Of a stretch of DNA of 19,893 bases, positions 6,765-14,936 are shown one piece after another. The position numbers were made by a program, and so were the translations under genes. The notes below the pieces were generated by a model. It was not told where the DNA came from, searched no databases, and saw only the letters and a list, made by a program, of their open reading frames with translations. The stretch lies in NCBI GenBank assembly GCA_964584935.1, contig CAZPBN010000029.1, positions 1 through 19,893 on the forward strand, read 5' to 3'. Every line of letters begins with the position of its first letter. Position 1 is the first letter of the stretch. The stretch is from CAZPBN01 sp964584935. Lineage in GTDB: Bacteria > Acidobacteriota > Aminicenantia > Aminicenantales > Aminicenantaceae.

Positions 6765-7790
6765 TTAATTTTGACTAACAGTTATTTTCCACCCTACAAG
6801 TCTTGATGCAAGTCTTACATTAGTCCCTTTTTTCCCTATAGCCAGAGAAAGTTGATTATCTGGAACTATGGCTCGCATAATTTTTTCCTTTTCATCCTCT
6901 AAAATTATCTTATTGATTTTTGCAGGACTAAAGGCTGCTTTGGCATATTCAATAGGATTCGAAGACCATTCAACGATATCAATTTTCTCTCCATTTAATT
7001 CTTTACTGATGGAAAGAATTCTATTTCCCCTTACTCCAATACAGGCTCCGACTGGATCAACATCTTTTTCATTGGAAACAACAGCAACTTTGGCCCTTTC
7101 ACCGGGTTGCCTGACAATATCTTTTATCTGAATATTGTTATTGGCAATTTCTGGAATTTCGAGAATTAAAAGCCTTTCCAGAAATTTTGGATTACCTCTG
7201 GAAACAATGACTTGAGGACCGTTGTATTCTTTGAGAACCTGAATGACAACTGCTTTCACTCTGTCTCCTCTTCTGAATTCTTCATTTTTTAGTTTTTCCT
7301 TGAAAGGCATAAGGATATCCGTCTTATTGGCTTCCAGGATTATTCTATTTGATTCGATCCTTCTAACCACACCGGTTACAATTTTACCTAATTGTTGGGA
7401 AAACTGATTATAAATTTTTTCTTGTTCTGCACTTCTTACTTTTTGAAAAATGGCTTGTTTTGCTGCTTGAGCGGCAATGCGGCTTAGAGTTTCTGAAGGA
7501 ATATCAATTTCAATATATTTTCCAATCTCAGCACTGGCATCTATTTTTTTTGCTTCCTTCAAAGATATATCGCTGGCAGGGTCTTTAGGATGTTGTTTTA
7601 TTTCTTTTATAGAATATATTCGTAAATCTCCTTTTTCCGGTTTAAAATGAATGTTGACTTTTTCATTATTCTTGAAATAATTCGAAGAAATCATTTTCAG
7701 AGAATCTTTTATAGCGTTGACAATCACATCGGTGGATACACCTCTCTCTTTACTCATTTGTACAATGGTGCTCCAAACGTTTACCTTCAT
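6765..7790 (-). CDS. nusA: Transcription termination/antitermination protein NusA
   Basis: A 341-residue RNA-polymerase-binding factor that controls pausing, termination and antitermination. The N-terminal domain (about 1-125) contains the E-R-G-V-S-x-x-V-I segment. An S1 domain follows (about 132-186, starting LGKIVTGVVRRIE). KH1 contains VGACIGVRGNRI and KH2 ends the protein with LAIGKKGTNVRLASRL. The C-terminal acidic repeats of E. coli NusA are absent, as in many phyla. The ATG at 7790 gives the usual N-terminal length; an internal ATG 11 codons later would cut into the first helix. It is first in the operon. rimP, which usually precedes nusA, and ylxR/ylxQ, which often follow it, are not here. 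Confidence 0.97.
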   Translation of the reverse strand: MKVNVWSTIVQMSKERGVSTDVIVNAIKDSLKMISSNYFKNNEKVNIHFKPEKGDLRIYSIKEIKQHPKDPASDISLKEAKKIDASAEIGKYIEIDIPSETLSRIAAQAAKQAIFQKVRSAEQEKIYNQFSQQLGKIVTGVVRRIESNRIILEANKTDILMPFKEKLKNEEFRRGDRVKAVVIQVLKEYNGPQVIVSRGNPKFLERLLILEIPEIANNNIQIKDIVRQPGERAKVAVVSNEKDVDPVGACIGVRGNRILSISKELNGEKIDIVEWSSNPIEYAKAAFSPAKINKIILEDEKEKIMRAIVPDNQLSLAIGKKGTNVRLASRLVGWKITVSQN

Positions 7791-7839
7791 CTTCTTTGAC
7801 TCTTATCTTTCTCTTATGTGGATTAATAAAGAAGCCAGA

Positions 7840-7868
7840 ATTATATATGAATTGAGTGAGAATATCAA
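7840..7868 (-). promoter_or_regulatory. Sigma-70-type promoter of the nusA operon
   Basis: On the minus strand, TTGATA (plus 7868-7863) is followed after exactly 17 bases by TATAAT (plus 7845-7840). That is five of six and six of six matches to consensus, with ideal spacing. Transcription would start near 7833, giving a leader of about 43 bases before the nusA ATG. The promoter lies just inside the hairpin repeat at 7909-7930. Confidence 0.75.
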
Positions 7869-7902
7869 CACGGTTGAAGAATTGAAGTTCCGAAAAATAT
7901 TG

Positions 7903-7930
7903 CTGTAGGGCCCGATCTCCGCATCGGGCC
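7903..7930. repeat. REP-like perfect hairpin with CTGTAGGG end
   Basis: GGCCCGAT (7909-7916) and ATCGGGCC (7923-7930) form a perfect 8-bp stem with a six-base loop. The outer edge CTGTAGGG, read on the minus strand as CCCTACAG followed by CAATATTT, closely matches CCCTACAG-AATAATTT at 605-620 and resembles GGGCCCTAC-T-rich at 435. Neither side has a convincing T tract, so it is not a clear terminator for hppA, though it lies between hppA and the nusA promoter. Confidence 0.5.
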
Positions 7931-8011
7931 GACTGTAGGCTCAGGTTTCCAAACGGGCCGTATCCTGTAATGCCCATACCCGTATCAGGTTTTATTCCCA
8001 GTGTTAAGGGT

Positions 8012-8101
8012 GTGTTTATCGCGTTTATTGCTTTAAGGAAGCGAGATAAGCAAGATAAGTTTATTGTGTTGATTGCGTTTATCGCGTTGGTTGCCTTTAC
8101 A
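8012..8101. repeat. 9-bp decaying tandem array, second family (GCGTTTATT)
   Basis: Units GTGTTTATC, GCGTTTATT and GCTTTAAGG start at 8012, 8021 and 8030. Units GTGTTGATT, GCGTTTATC, GCGTTGGTT and GCCTTTACA start at 8066, 8075, 8084 and 8093, in the same 9-base phase. Between them two units look inverted (GCGAGATAA, GCAAGATAA at 8041-8058). The array is in the 403-base gap between hppA and nusA, which holds no gene. Confidence 0.8.
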
Positions 8102-8128
8102 TATCACGATACATTATTTTTCTTCTTA

Positions 8129-8150
8129 GGTCTTACGTCTCACGATTTAT
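8129..8150. repeat. 7-bp array remnant (ACGTCTY)
   Basis: GGTCTT-ACGTCTC-ACGATTTAT is a short copy of the arrays at 463-543 and 620-654 and has the same ending (TCTCACGATTYAT). It separates the two blocks of the GCGTTTATT array. Confidence 0.7.
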
Positions 8151-8153
8151 ATT

Positions 8154-8189
8154 GTGTTTGTTGCGTTACTTGCGTTGATTGCTGACTGG
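8154..8189. repeat. 9-bp array, second family, block 2
   Basis: Units GTGTTTGTT, GCGTTACTT, GCGTTGATT and a partial GCTGACTGG are contiguous in 9-base steps and stop four bases from the hppA stop codon. Confidence 0.75.
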
Positions 8190-8193
8190 TGGA

Positions 8194-10170
8194 TCACATG
8201 ATCAAGGGAGCGAAGACAAGACTCACCACCGCCATAAGCTTAATGAGAATATTCATAGAAGGCCCTGATGTGTCTTTGAGAGGATCACCGACTGTATCGC
8301 CAATGACAGAAGCAGCATGAGTCTCTGTTCCTTTTCCTCCAAGGTTTCCTTCTTCAATCCATTTCTTTGCGTTATCCCAGGCAGCTCCCACATTCACCAT
8401 AAATAATCCCATAAGGATTCCCGTTGCTGTTGCCCCTGCTAGAAAACCTCCCAGTGATTCTGCGCCTAAAAAGAAGCCAATGACAAGGGGCATAGCCACT
8501 GCAATAAGTCCAGGGAGCACCATTTCTTTTAAAGCTCCTTTGGTTACGATATCAATGCACCTGTCAGAATCCGGTTTTGCTTTGCCGCTCATCAAACCTT
8601 TGATTTCTTTAAACTGCCTTCTTATCTCAACCACCATCTTATTTCCTGTTCTTCCTACGGCATTAAGAGTTAAGTATCCTATTATAAAGGGCATAAGAGC
8701 GCCGATAAGCAACCCTATAACTGTGTTGACATTGGAAAGATTAATGATTTTCAGATTTGTGATTTTCTGATAAGCAGAGAATAAGGCTAATGCTGTGAGC
8801 GCTGCCGATCCGATGGCAAATCCCTTTCCTATAGCAGCAGTGGTATTTCCTAAGGAATCCAGTTTATCGGTGATTTTTCTTATATTCGAACCAGCGTGGG
8901 TCATTTCCGCAATTCCCCCAGCGTTATCAGCAATAGGGCCATAGGAATCTCCGGACATCACAATGCCTATGGTTGCTAACATTCCCACTGCGGAAATGGC
9001 AATTCCATACAGTCCATATAGTTTGAACGAAACAAATATGGCAGCTGAAATGGTAACCAGAGGCAGAACAGTACTTTGAAATCCGATTGCCAAGCCAGTA
9101 ATGATTGTGGGAGCACTTCCCGTTTGAGCACTCCTGGCAATTGATTTTATAGGGGGACCAGAAGTGAAATATTCACTCTCCAATCCTATCAAAACTCCGG
9201 TTAACATACCAACACACACTGACCAAAAAACATTCATATAGCCATCTATATTGACTAAAAGGACTTTAATAGAAAAAAAAGCTCCGATCAAAAATAATAT
9301 TCCGCTTATATATGTGGAGTTCCTCAAGGCAGATTGAGGATTGATTGACTTGAGTATATGGATTGAAAAAACTCCCAGAATGGAACTCAAAAGACCGCAT
9401 ACGATTAAAACAACAGGTAAAGACATATGAATAATATTTGAATTTAAAGTGGATCCTATGACCATAGAAGCAATGACCGATCCGACATAAGATTCAAATA
9501 AATCGGCCCCCATACCGGCTGTATCTCCCACATTATCACCAACATTATCGGCGATCACACCTGGATTTCTGGGATCATCTTCTGGAATAGAGGCTTCAAT
9601 TTTTCCGACTAAGTCTGCCCCTATATCAGCACTCTTTGTGAAAATTCCCCCTCCGACTCGGGCAAAAAGGGCAACGGAGCTGGCACCCATGGCAAAACCA
9701 TTGATTATTTCCATATTCTTGGTAAAAAAATAAAAAATTCCAATTCCAGTCACTCCCAGAGCGGAAACAGAAATCCCCATGACAGATCCACCCTGGAATG
9801 CTACGGAAAGAGCTCTTGATATTCCTCCTTCTATGGCACCTTGAGTGGCACGGACAGCAGATTTTGTGGATGCTTTAATGCCAATAAATCCAGCCAGCAT
9901 AGAACACAATGCTCCGGTTAGGAAAGATAAACTTGTATAGATTGAAAATATCTTCCACAAAATGATGAATACAACAACAATGAAAACAAAAATATAGGAG
10001 TATTCTCTCTTTAAAAATACCATAGCTCCTGAATGAATGGCATCAGAAATATCTTGCATGGCTTTGCTTCCTTTAGGATATTTCTTTATGAGAAAGTAAA
10101 AAACAATGGCAAAAGCAAGCCCTGCTAGACCAACCACAAATGAATAAGAAATTAATTGGAGAAAATTCAT
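8194..10170 (-). CDS. hppA: Membrane-bound pyrophosphatase, K+-dependent, probably Na+-pumping
   Basis: A 658-residue integral membrane protein that hydrolyses pyrophosphate and pumps cations out of the cytoplasm. The PPi/Mg site motifs are IPEDDPRNPGVIADNVGDNVGD (about 195-216), SGDSYGPIADNAGGIAEM (406-423) and the late IGDTVGDPLKDTSGPS. GNTTAAIGKG (441-450) carries Ala445 and Gly448 where K+-independent enzymes have Lys and Thr, so this one should need K+. Glu226 in LFESYVG occupies the helix-6 position typical of Na+-transporting enzymes, and there is no Glu four residues later as in plant H+-pumps. Ion choice is inferred and a mixed Na+/H+ enzyme is possible. AGGAG precedes the ATG. The gene is last in its run and is followed by repeats, not an obvious terminator. 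Confidence 0.95.
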   Translation of the reverse strand: MNFLQLISYSFVVGLAGLAFAIVFYFLIKKYPKGSKAMQDISDAIHSGAMVFLKREYSYIFVFIVVVFIILWKIFSIYTSLSFLTGALCSMLAGFIGIKASTKSAVRATQGAIEGGISRALSVAFQGGSVMGISVSALGVTGIGIFYFFTKNMEIINGFAMGASSVALFARVGGGIFTKSADIGADLVGKIEASIPEDDPRNPGVIADNVGDNVGDTAGMGADLFESYVGSVIASMVIGSTLNSNIIHMSLPVVLIVCGLLSSILGVFSIHILKSINPQSALRNSTYISGILFLIGAFFSIKVLLVNIDGYMNVFWSVCVGMLTGVLIGLESEYFTSGPPIKSIARSAQTGSAPTIITGLAIGFQSTVLPLVTISAAIFVSFKLYGLYGIAISAVGMLATIGIVMSGDSYGPIADNAGGIAEMTHAGSNIRKITDKLDSLGNTTAAIGKGFAIGSAALTALALFSAYQKITNLKIINLSNVNTVIGLLIGALMPFIIGYLTLNAVGRTGNKMVVEIRRQFKEIKGLMSGKAKPDSDRCIDIVTKGALKEMVLPGLIAVAMPLVIGFFLGAESLGGFLAGATATGILMGLFMVNVGAAWDNAKKWIEEGNLGGKGTETHAASVIGDTVGDPLKDTSGPSMNILIKLMAVVSLVFAPLIM

Positions 10171-10202
10171 TGATTTCTTCTCCTAATGTAATGATTCATA
10201 GT

Positions 10203-10231
10203 TGTATAGCATAAAAAATAATTAAAAGCAA
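10203..10231 (-). promoter_or_regulatory. Possible hppA promoter
   Basis: On the minus strand TTGCTT is followed after 17 bases by TATACA, with TG one base upstream of the -10 (extended -10 form). The hexamers match consensus only partly. It lies about 33 bases before the hppA ATG, in the 110-base gap after miaB. Confidence 0.4.
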
Positions 10232-10280
10232 TTGTTATGGTTGGCGTATCCCAAGGAGTTTCATCCTCCTCTCATTGATT

Positions 10281-11630
10281 TCAGAGTTCATCTCTGGCTA
10301 CACCGAACAGGCTGTAAGGTCCAAAGGAAGTGATGCGAACTTCAACCCACTGTCCATAGACATCTCTATGGGATTGAAAATTGACAACCTGATGAGCTTC
10401 GTTCCTGCCTGAATAGAAATTATTTCGTTTGCTTCTGCCGGTACAGAGGACTTTCATCGTTTTCCCTTTCATAGAATTATTGATTTCACACTGAATCTTT
10501 TTCTGATAATTCTGAAGCTTCATAAGCCTGTTCTTTTTCACTTCGAAAGGAACTGTATCTTTGAGTTTTGAAGCGGAAGTCAAAGGTCTTGGCGAGTAAC
10601 GAAATGAAAAAATATTATGGAAACGAACAGCTTTTAACAGACTCATTGTCTGGTTGAAATCATCCTCTGTCTCCCCTGGATATCCTACTATGATATCTGT
10701 ACTCAAACTGATATGAGGAATTTTCTTTTTAATTATCTCAATCAATTCAAGATAATCTTCCCTGGAATATTTTCTGTTCATACTCTTTAATATGGATGAG
10801 GAACCAGATTGAACTGGAAGATGAACTTGGCTGCAAATTTTATCTGTTTTCGCCATTGTATCTATAATCTTTTCAGTGAAATTCTTCGGATGAGAGGAGA
10901 TGAATCGAATCCATTTGATCCCATCAACTTGACTAACTAAATTTAAAAGGAAAGAAAAATCTTTTCCTGAATCAGGATCCTTGTATGAATTCACATTCTG
11001 TCCCAGAAGTTGAATTTCTTTAAAACCATTTGATGCCAGGTCTTTCACTTCCTGAAATATATTCCTCATTGGCCTGTATTTTTCCCTTCCACGGGTATAG
11101 GGCACAATACAATAAGAACAAAAATTATTGCATCCCTTCATTATAGTCACGTAAGCGCTGAAGGTGCTTTCTCTTTCAAAGGACAGAGTGGAATAATTTT
11201 TCCATTGCCGGTTCCAGCTGACGGCTATATTTTTCCCGTTGAATTCATATTTTAAAAAATGGGGGATACGCCAATAATTATCCGGGCCTACTACAAAATT
11301 AATATAAGGTTTTTCCTTTATCAAATCATCTTTATAAAGCTGGGCAACACAGCCTGCAACGCCAATTGCAATATTCTTTTCTTTCTTTAGTCTTTTGAGT
11401 CGTCCTAAATAAGAATACAGTTTTTCTTCGGATTTTTCTCTGACCGCACAAGTATTTATTATAACCAGGTCACTGTCTTGGGGTGATGCTGCCAATTGCG
11501 CTCCGGCATCCTTTAAGATTCCTGTAATTCTTTCAGAATCATTTTCATTCATCTGGCAGCCAAATGTATGCACAAAAAATTTCATATTATTCAAACTGTT
11601 CGATATTTCTTTATTGTTCAATTGCTTCAT
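10281..11630 (-). CDS. miaB: tRNA-2-methylthio-N6-isopentenyladenosine(37) synthase MiaB
   Basis: A 449-residue radical-SAM methylthiotransferase that adds a methylthio group to i6A37 of tRNAs reading UNN codons. The N-terminal UPF0004 domain has its three cluster cysteines, C25 (HTFGCQMNENDSE), C61 (INTCAVREKSEEK) and C94 (VAGC). The radical-SAM domain has C167-N-N-F-C171-S-Y-C174, and a TRAM domain ends the protein. FGCQMNENDSE and the INTCAVREKAEEK-like motif favour MiaB over MtaB or RimO. The ATG at 11630 adds 15 residues before a second ATG (11585) that begins MKFFVHTFGCQMN; either could be used, since neither has a strong ribosome-binding site. miaA is not in the window. Confidence 0.95.
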   Translation of the reverse strand: MKQLNNKEISNSLNNMKFFVHTFGCQMNENDSERITGILKDAGAQLAASPQDSDLVIINTCAVREKSEEKLYSYLGRLKRLKKEKNIAIGVAGCVAQLYKDDLIKEKPYINFVVGPDNYWRIPHFLKYEFNGKNIAVSWNRQWKNYSTLSFERESTFSAYVTIMKGCNNFCSYCIVPYTRGREKYRPMRNIFQEVKDLASNGFKEIQLLGQNVNSYKDPDSGKDFSFLLNLVSQVDGIKWIRFISSHPKNFTEKIIDTMAKTDKICSQVHLPVQSGSSSILKSMNRKYSREDYLELIEIIKKKIPHISLSTDIIVGYPGETEDDFNQTMSLLKAVRFHNIFSFRYSPRPLTSASKLKDTVPFEVKKNRLMKLQNYQKKIQCEINNSMKGKTMKVLCTGRSKRNNFYSGRNEAHQVVNFQSHRDVYGQWVEVRITSFGPYSLFGVARDEL

Positions 11631-11751
11631 GATAATCTTATTTATTTTACATTGGGATTCGGAACTTTAGCAAATTTGATTGTCAATCAGTTGATTCAAT
11701 CACGGATATCTAAAACCAAAACCCCAAATCAACTAAGAGCGTGAGTTCGAT

Positions 11752-11778
11752 AAAAAAAGACGGATTGGATATTCAATC
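11752..11778 (-). terminator. Weak intrinsic terminator after recN
   Basis: On the minus strand GATTG and CAATC (plus 11778-11774 and 11767-11763) form a 5-bp stem that includes the recN stop codon, followed after a few bases by seven T residues (11758-11752). The stem is short, so it may only attenuate. Confidence 0.3.
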
Positions 11779-13467
11779 TTGGTTATTTTCTTTTAAATTG
11801 TGTTCCAGCATTTCTCTCGCATTTTGAATGGATGTACTGGTTATATGACTGCCCGCTATGAGACGAGCTATCTCTTGAACTCGTTCTTCATAGTTCAATT
11901 TTTTTATTATGGTGAATGTGTAGCCCTTGTCTACTTTTTTATCTATTTTGTAATGATGAGCAGCATAAGATGCAATTTGAGGGAGATGAGAGATGCATAT
12001 CACCTGATGATGTTTCGATAATGCTTTAAGTTTTTGAGCCACAAATTCAGCGGTTTTCCCTCCGATTCCTGAATCAATTTCGTCAAATATCATGGTTTTT
12101 AAGAACTCCTTTTTTTTCCCGACGGATTTCAAGGCAAGCATTATCCGGGAAAGTTCCCCTCCAGAAGCTATTTTGCGCAATGGCTTCAGGTCATCACCGG
12201 GATTTGGATTGATGAGGAATTCAACTTCTTCGGTTCCACTTTTTTTAATTGTTTCTATGGAATGGAGAGAAGGTGAAGTGGTATGTATATCTATTTTAAA
12301 CTTTGCCTTTTTCATTCCTAAAAGCTTAATTTCATCTTCAATCTTCTGTTCCAGTTCCTTGGAACTTATTTTTCTTATTTCGGAAAGTGTTTCAGCCTTT
12401 TCTTTATATTCCTGGAATACTCTATCTATTTCTATTTCGAGATCTTCTAGTCTTTCTTCGCTTTGACTCAATTCATTCAAATCCTTTTTTGCTTGCTGGT
12501 GAAATGAAAGAATTTCATTAATACTGTTTCCATATTTCCTTTTTAAATTCTCTATCTCGCTCAACCGTCTCTCAATGATTTCCAGTCTGTCCGGAGAAAC
12601 AGATTGAGTTTGTTTAATGTTTATCAAATAATTGGAAAATTCATTGATGGTTATTTGAAATTCATCGATTGATTCTTTCGTTTCTTTAAGCGAAGGATCA
12701 TATTTCAATAATTCCGTAACAATATTTTTTAATTTTGATAAATGAGAAGATATGGAGTTTTCTTGATTGTAGGAAATATTCAAAGCGTCATCAGTGAGGA
12801 GATTTATTTTTTCAGAATTTTTAAGGATATTTCTTTCATTACGAAGTTCCTCTTCTTCATTGGGCTTTAATTGTGCTTTTTCTATTTCTTTTATTTGGAA
12901 ATTAAGAAAATCAATCCGTTGTTCTTTTTCTTTTTTGTTAGACTCAAGATTGCTTTTTTCCTTAATAATTCTTTTTAAATCTTGAGCTAATGAGCTTACC
13001 TCTTTTCTCAATGGTAAGGAATCGGAATACAAATCAATATAATCGAGCTGATTTTCAACATTTCGAAGAAAGGTGTGATCATTTTGACCGTAGACATCAA
13101 CAATATTTGTGCTTATTTGTTTCAATCTTTTGACCGGAGAAAGAATTCCGTTTATATATCCTTTGCCGCTTCCTTTTTCAAAAATTTTTCTTTGAATAAA
13201 AAAATCTTTATCAGAATCCAAGTTTGAATCTTTGAGTTCTTCCATATTTTGCTGATCGATTTGAAATACAGCCTCTGCAGATGTTTCCGATTTTCCAGTC
13301 CGGATGATATCGGAAGAACTCTTTTCTCCCAAAACCAACCTCAATCCATCGATGATAATCGATTTCCCGGATCCTGTTTCACCGGTAAGTATAGAAAATC
13401 CTTTTTCAAACTTTAATTCAACGTCTTCTATAGTCGCTAAGTTTTTTATTCTAATGGATTTAATCAT
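11773..13467 (-). CDS. recN: DNA repair protein RecN
   Basis: A 564-residue SMC-like ATPase used in double-strand-break repair. The N-terminal half-domain starts MIKSIRIKNLATIEDVEL and has Walker A GETGSGKS (29-36). A long coiled coil with many Glu/Lys heptads occupies about 155-385. The C-terminal half has the ABC signature ASGGELSR (434-441) and Walker B TMIFDEID (458-465), followed by an SHLPQIASYA H-loop. The Q-loop region reads VYGQNDHTFL where VYGQHEHQ is usual. Length is normal. It has its own near-consensus promoter in the 71-base gap upstream. No LexA box of either common type is visible. The start ATG has no clear Shine-Dalgarno. Confidence 0.97.
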   Translation of the reverse strand: MIKSIRIKNLATIEDVELKFEKGFSILTGETGSGKSIIIDGLRLVLGEKSSSDIIRTGKSETSAEAVFQIDQQNMEELKDSNLDSDKDFFIQRKIFEKGSGKGYINGILSPVKRLKQISTNIVDVYGQNDHTFLRNVENQLDYIDLYSDSLPLRKEVSSLAQDLKRIIKEKSNLESNKKEKEQRIDFLNFQIKEIEKAQLKPNEEEELRNERNILKNSEKINLLTDDALNISYNQENSISSHLSKLKNIVTELLKYDPSLKETKESIDEFQITINEFSNYLINIKQTQSVSPDRLEIIERRLSEIENLKRKYGNSINEILSFHQQAKKDLNELSQSEERLEDLEIEIDRVFQEYKEKAETLSEIRKISSKELEQKIEDEIKLLGMKKAKFKIDIHTTSPSLHSIETIKKSGTEEVEFLINPNPGDDLKPLRKIASGGELSRIMLALKSVGKKKEFLKTMIFDEIDSGIGGKTAEFVAQKLKALSKHHQVICISHLPQIASYAAHHYKIDKKVDKGYTFTIIKKLNYEERVQEIARLIAGSHITSTSIQNAREMLEHNLKENNQD

Positions 13468-13507
13468 TTTTTAGATTTCATCAGCTGAGAAATATCCGGG
13501 ATAGAGG

Positions 13508-13536
13508 ATTATAGTATATCTTTTCTAAATTGTCAT
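13508..13536 (-). promoter_or_regulatory. Sigma-70-type promoter of recN
   Basis: On the minus strand ATGACA (plus 13536-13531) is followed after exactly 17 bases by TATAAT (plus 13513-13508), five of six and six of six matches. Transcription would start near 13501, about 33 bases before the recN ATG. The -35 element lies inside the 14-bp tandem duplication. Confidence 0.65.
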
Positions 13537-13550
13537 TTCTAAATTGTCAT
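13523..13550. repeat. 14-bp perfect tandem duplication
   Basis: TTCTAAATTGTCAT occurs twice in direct succession (13523-13536 and 13537-13550). The second copy spans the stop codon of the protease gene and the first supplies the recN -35 hexamer. A recent local duplication is the likely origin. Confidence 0.9.
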
Positions 13551-14918
13551 TAATTTCAAAAAGTTTATATTCTGAAAAATTTTTGAGATGATTATGGGGA
13601 CAAGAGCTTTTTCCATATTTATTCTTCCGTAACCTATGAATTGATCATTTCCAATAAAATCAGATTGATTGATGTCATCTGATGAATAACGAATGATATT
13701 CATTATTTCATCTGCTGTCAGCCAGGGTTTCAAACTCTTAATCAAGGCTGCTAATCCGGCAACATGAGGAGTCGCCATGGATGTTCCACTTCTGTATCGA
13801 TAGGGGATACGCCCTGGATCAGTTAATGCTGTTGGATCGCAGCTGAATATATCCTTTCCTGGAGCAGCCACATCAACCTCAGGACCAAAATTGGACCAAC
13901 TCACTCTTTGATTATTCTCATCTGTTGCCGCCACAGCAAGACAATAATCATCATAGGCGGCTGGATATAAAACCGCGCCGCCTTCGTTTCCGGTAGAAGC
14001 AACAATGACAATATCTTTATCATAAGCGTAACTCAAAGCATCGAATAATGCTTGGGAAGGATTTTCTCCGCCCACACTCAGGTTTATCACATGTGCTCCA
14101 TTATTGGCAGCATAGGTGATCCCATTTATGAGATGACTGTATTCTCCGACTCCATTTTTATTAAGAGATTTGATGGGCAATATCTTACAATTCCATGCCA
14201 CTCCAGCAATTCCATTCGAATTGTCAGTATCAGCCGCAGCGATTCCAGAGACATGGGTTCCATGACCATGATCATCGTTGGCATCAAAGTCATCGTTAAT
14301 AAAATCACGGCCATTGGAAATGATTTTATTCTCTAAATCCGGATGGAGAAGATCAACGCCTGTATCAACAATGGCAATAATGACTTCTTCATCCCCCTTG
14401 GTTTCTTCCCATCCTTCTGTGGCTCTAATATCAGCTCGGTTTTCCAATTGCGAACTGCCGGGAATGGTATTTGATGTGTGTAAAGAGTATTGAAGCTTGA
14501 AAAAAATATCATTCGGTGTTTCTGTGATATAAACAGGATAGTTTTTCTCTGCATAAATGATATCCGGATTTCTTTTTAACAAATATAGAGTCATATCAAT
14601 GTCTTCATTTTCCAGTATCTGAAGAACGTAAATATCCAAAGAAGCATTCTCTCCTATGATTTTGGTATTGAACGCTTTAGCAATAAGATTGCGTTTGTGT
14701 TCATCCATCCTTGGTTTGAATTTAACCAGTAATTTATCTATATTGTTTGGTCCTTGAGAATGAATACGGGGAATGGTGCTGTGTGAACGGTCATTCTGAA
14801 TTTTTGCCGGATAAATATCTCCTTTGGCTGATATTATAGAACCTGACTGAATAAAAGTTGATAAGAATATAAAGAGGCTCACACTTATTAATGTTAAGAA
14901 TCGTTTTCCTCTTTTCAT
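13539..14918 (-). CDS. Secreted subtilisin-family (S8) serine protease
   Basis: A 459-residue exported protease. Residues 1-32 form a signal peptide (MKRGKRFLTLISVSLFIFL). About 60-130 resembles the inhibitor_I9-like propeptide that assists folding. The catalytic domain has the full triad, D185 in IAIVDTGVD, H219 in HGHGTHVSG and S380 in GTSMATPHVAG, with oxyanion Asn311 in STGNEGG. The protein ends soon after the catalytic domain, with no added sorting or beta-sandwich domain, so it is probably periplasmic or released. ATG 14918 is chosen because AAGGAGGG lies five bases upstream; the frame extends to a TTG at 14933 that overlaps that site. It is 18 bases after the beta-barrel gene, so the two are probably co-expressed. 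Substrate unknown. Confidence 0.93.
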   Translation of the reverse strand: MKRGKRFLTLISVSLFIFLSTFIQSGSIISAKGDIYPAKIQNDRSHSTIPRIHSQGPNNIDKLLVKFKPRMDEHKRNLIAKAFNTKIIGENASLDIYVLQILENEDIDMTLYLLKRNPDIIYAEKNYPVYITETPNDIFFKLQYSLHTSNTIPGSSQLENRADIRATEGWEETKGDEEVIIAIVDTGVDLLHPDLENKIISNGRDFINDDFDANDDHGHGTHVSGIAAADTDNSNGIAGVAWNCKILPIKSLNKNGVGEYSHLINGITYAANNGAHVINLSVGGENPSQALFDALSYAYDKDIVIVASTGNEGGAVLYPAAYDDYCLAVAATDENNQRVSWSNFGPEVDVAAPGKDIFSCDPTALTDPGRIPYRYRSGTSMATPHVAGLAALIKSLKPWLTADEIMNIIRYSSDDINQSDFIGNDQFIGYGRINMEKALVPIIISKIFQNINFLKLMTI

Positions 14919-14936
14919 AATTCCCTCCTTCAAAAC

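Noticed and set aside
7750..7977. 75-codon minus-strand frame over the nusA promoter and hairpin
   Set aside because: It overlaps the nusA start in another frame, covers the promoter and hairpin, and has no ribosome-binding site or recognisable domain.
7970..8185. 71-codon plus-strand frame looking hydrophobic
   Set aside because: The hydrophobic pattern (repeated I-A-F-I-A-L) is simply the translation of the 9-bp GCGTTTATT units.
10256..10280. Terminator after miaB (AGGAG/CTCCT hairpin)
   Set aside because: The stem has only five pairs and is not followed by a T run.
13468..13538. LexA/SOS operator upstream of recN
   Set aside because: Neither CTGT-N8-ACAG nor GAAC-N4-GTTC is present near the promoter.
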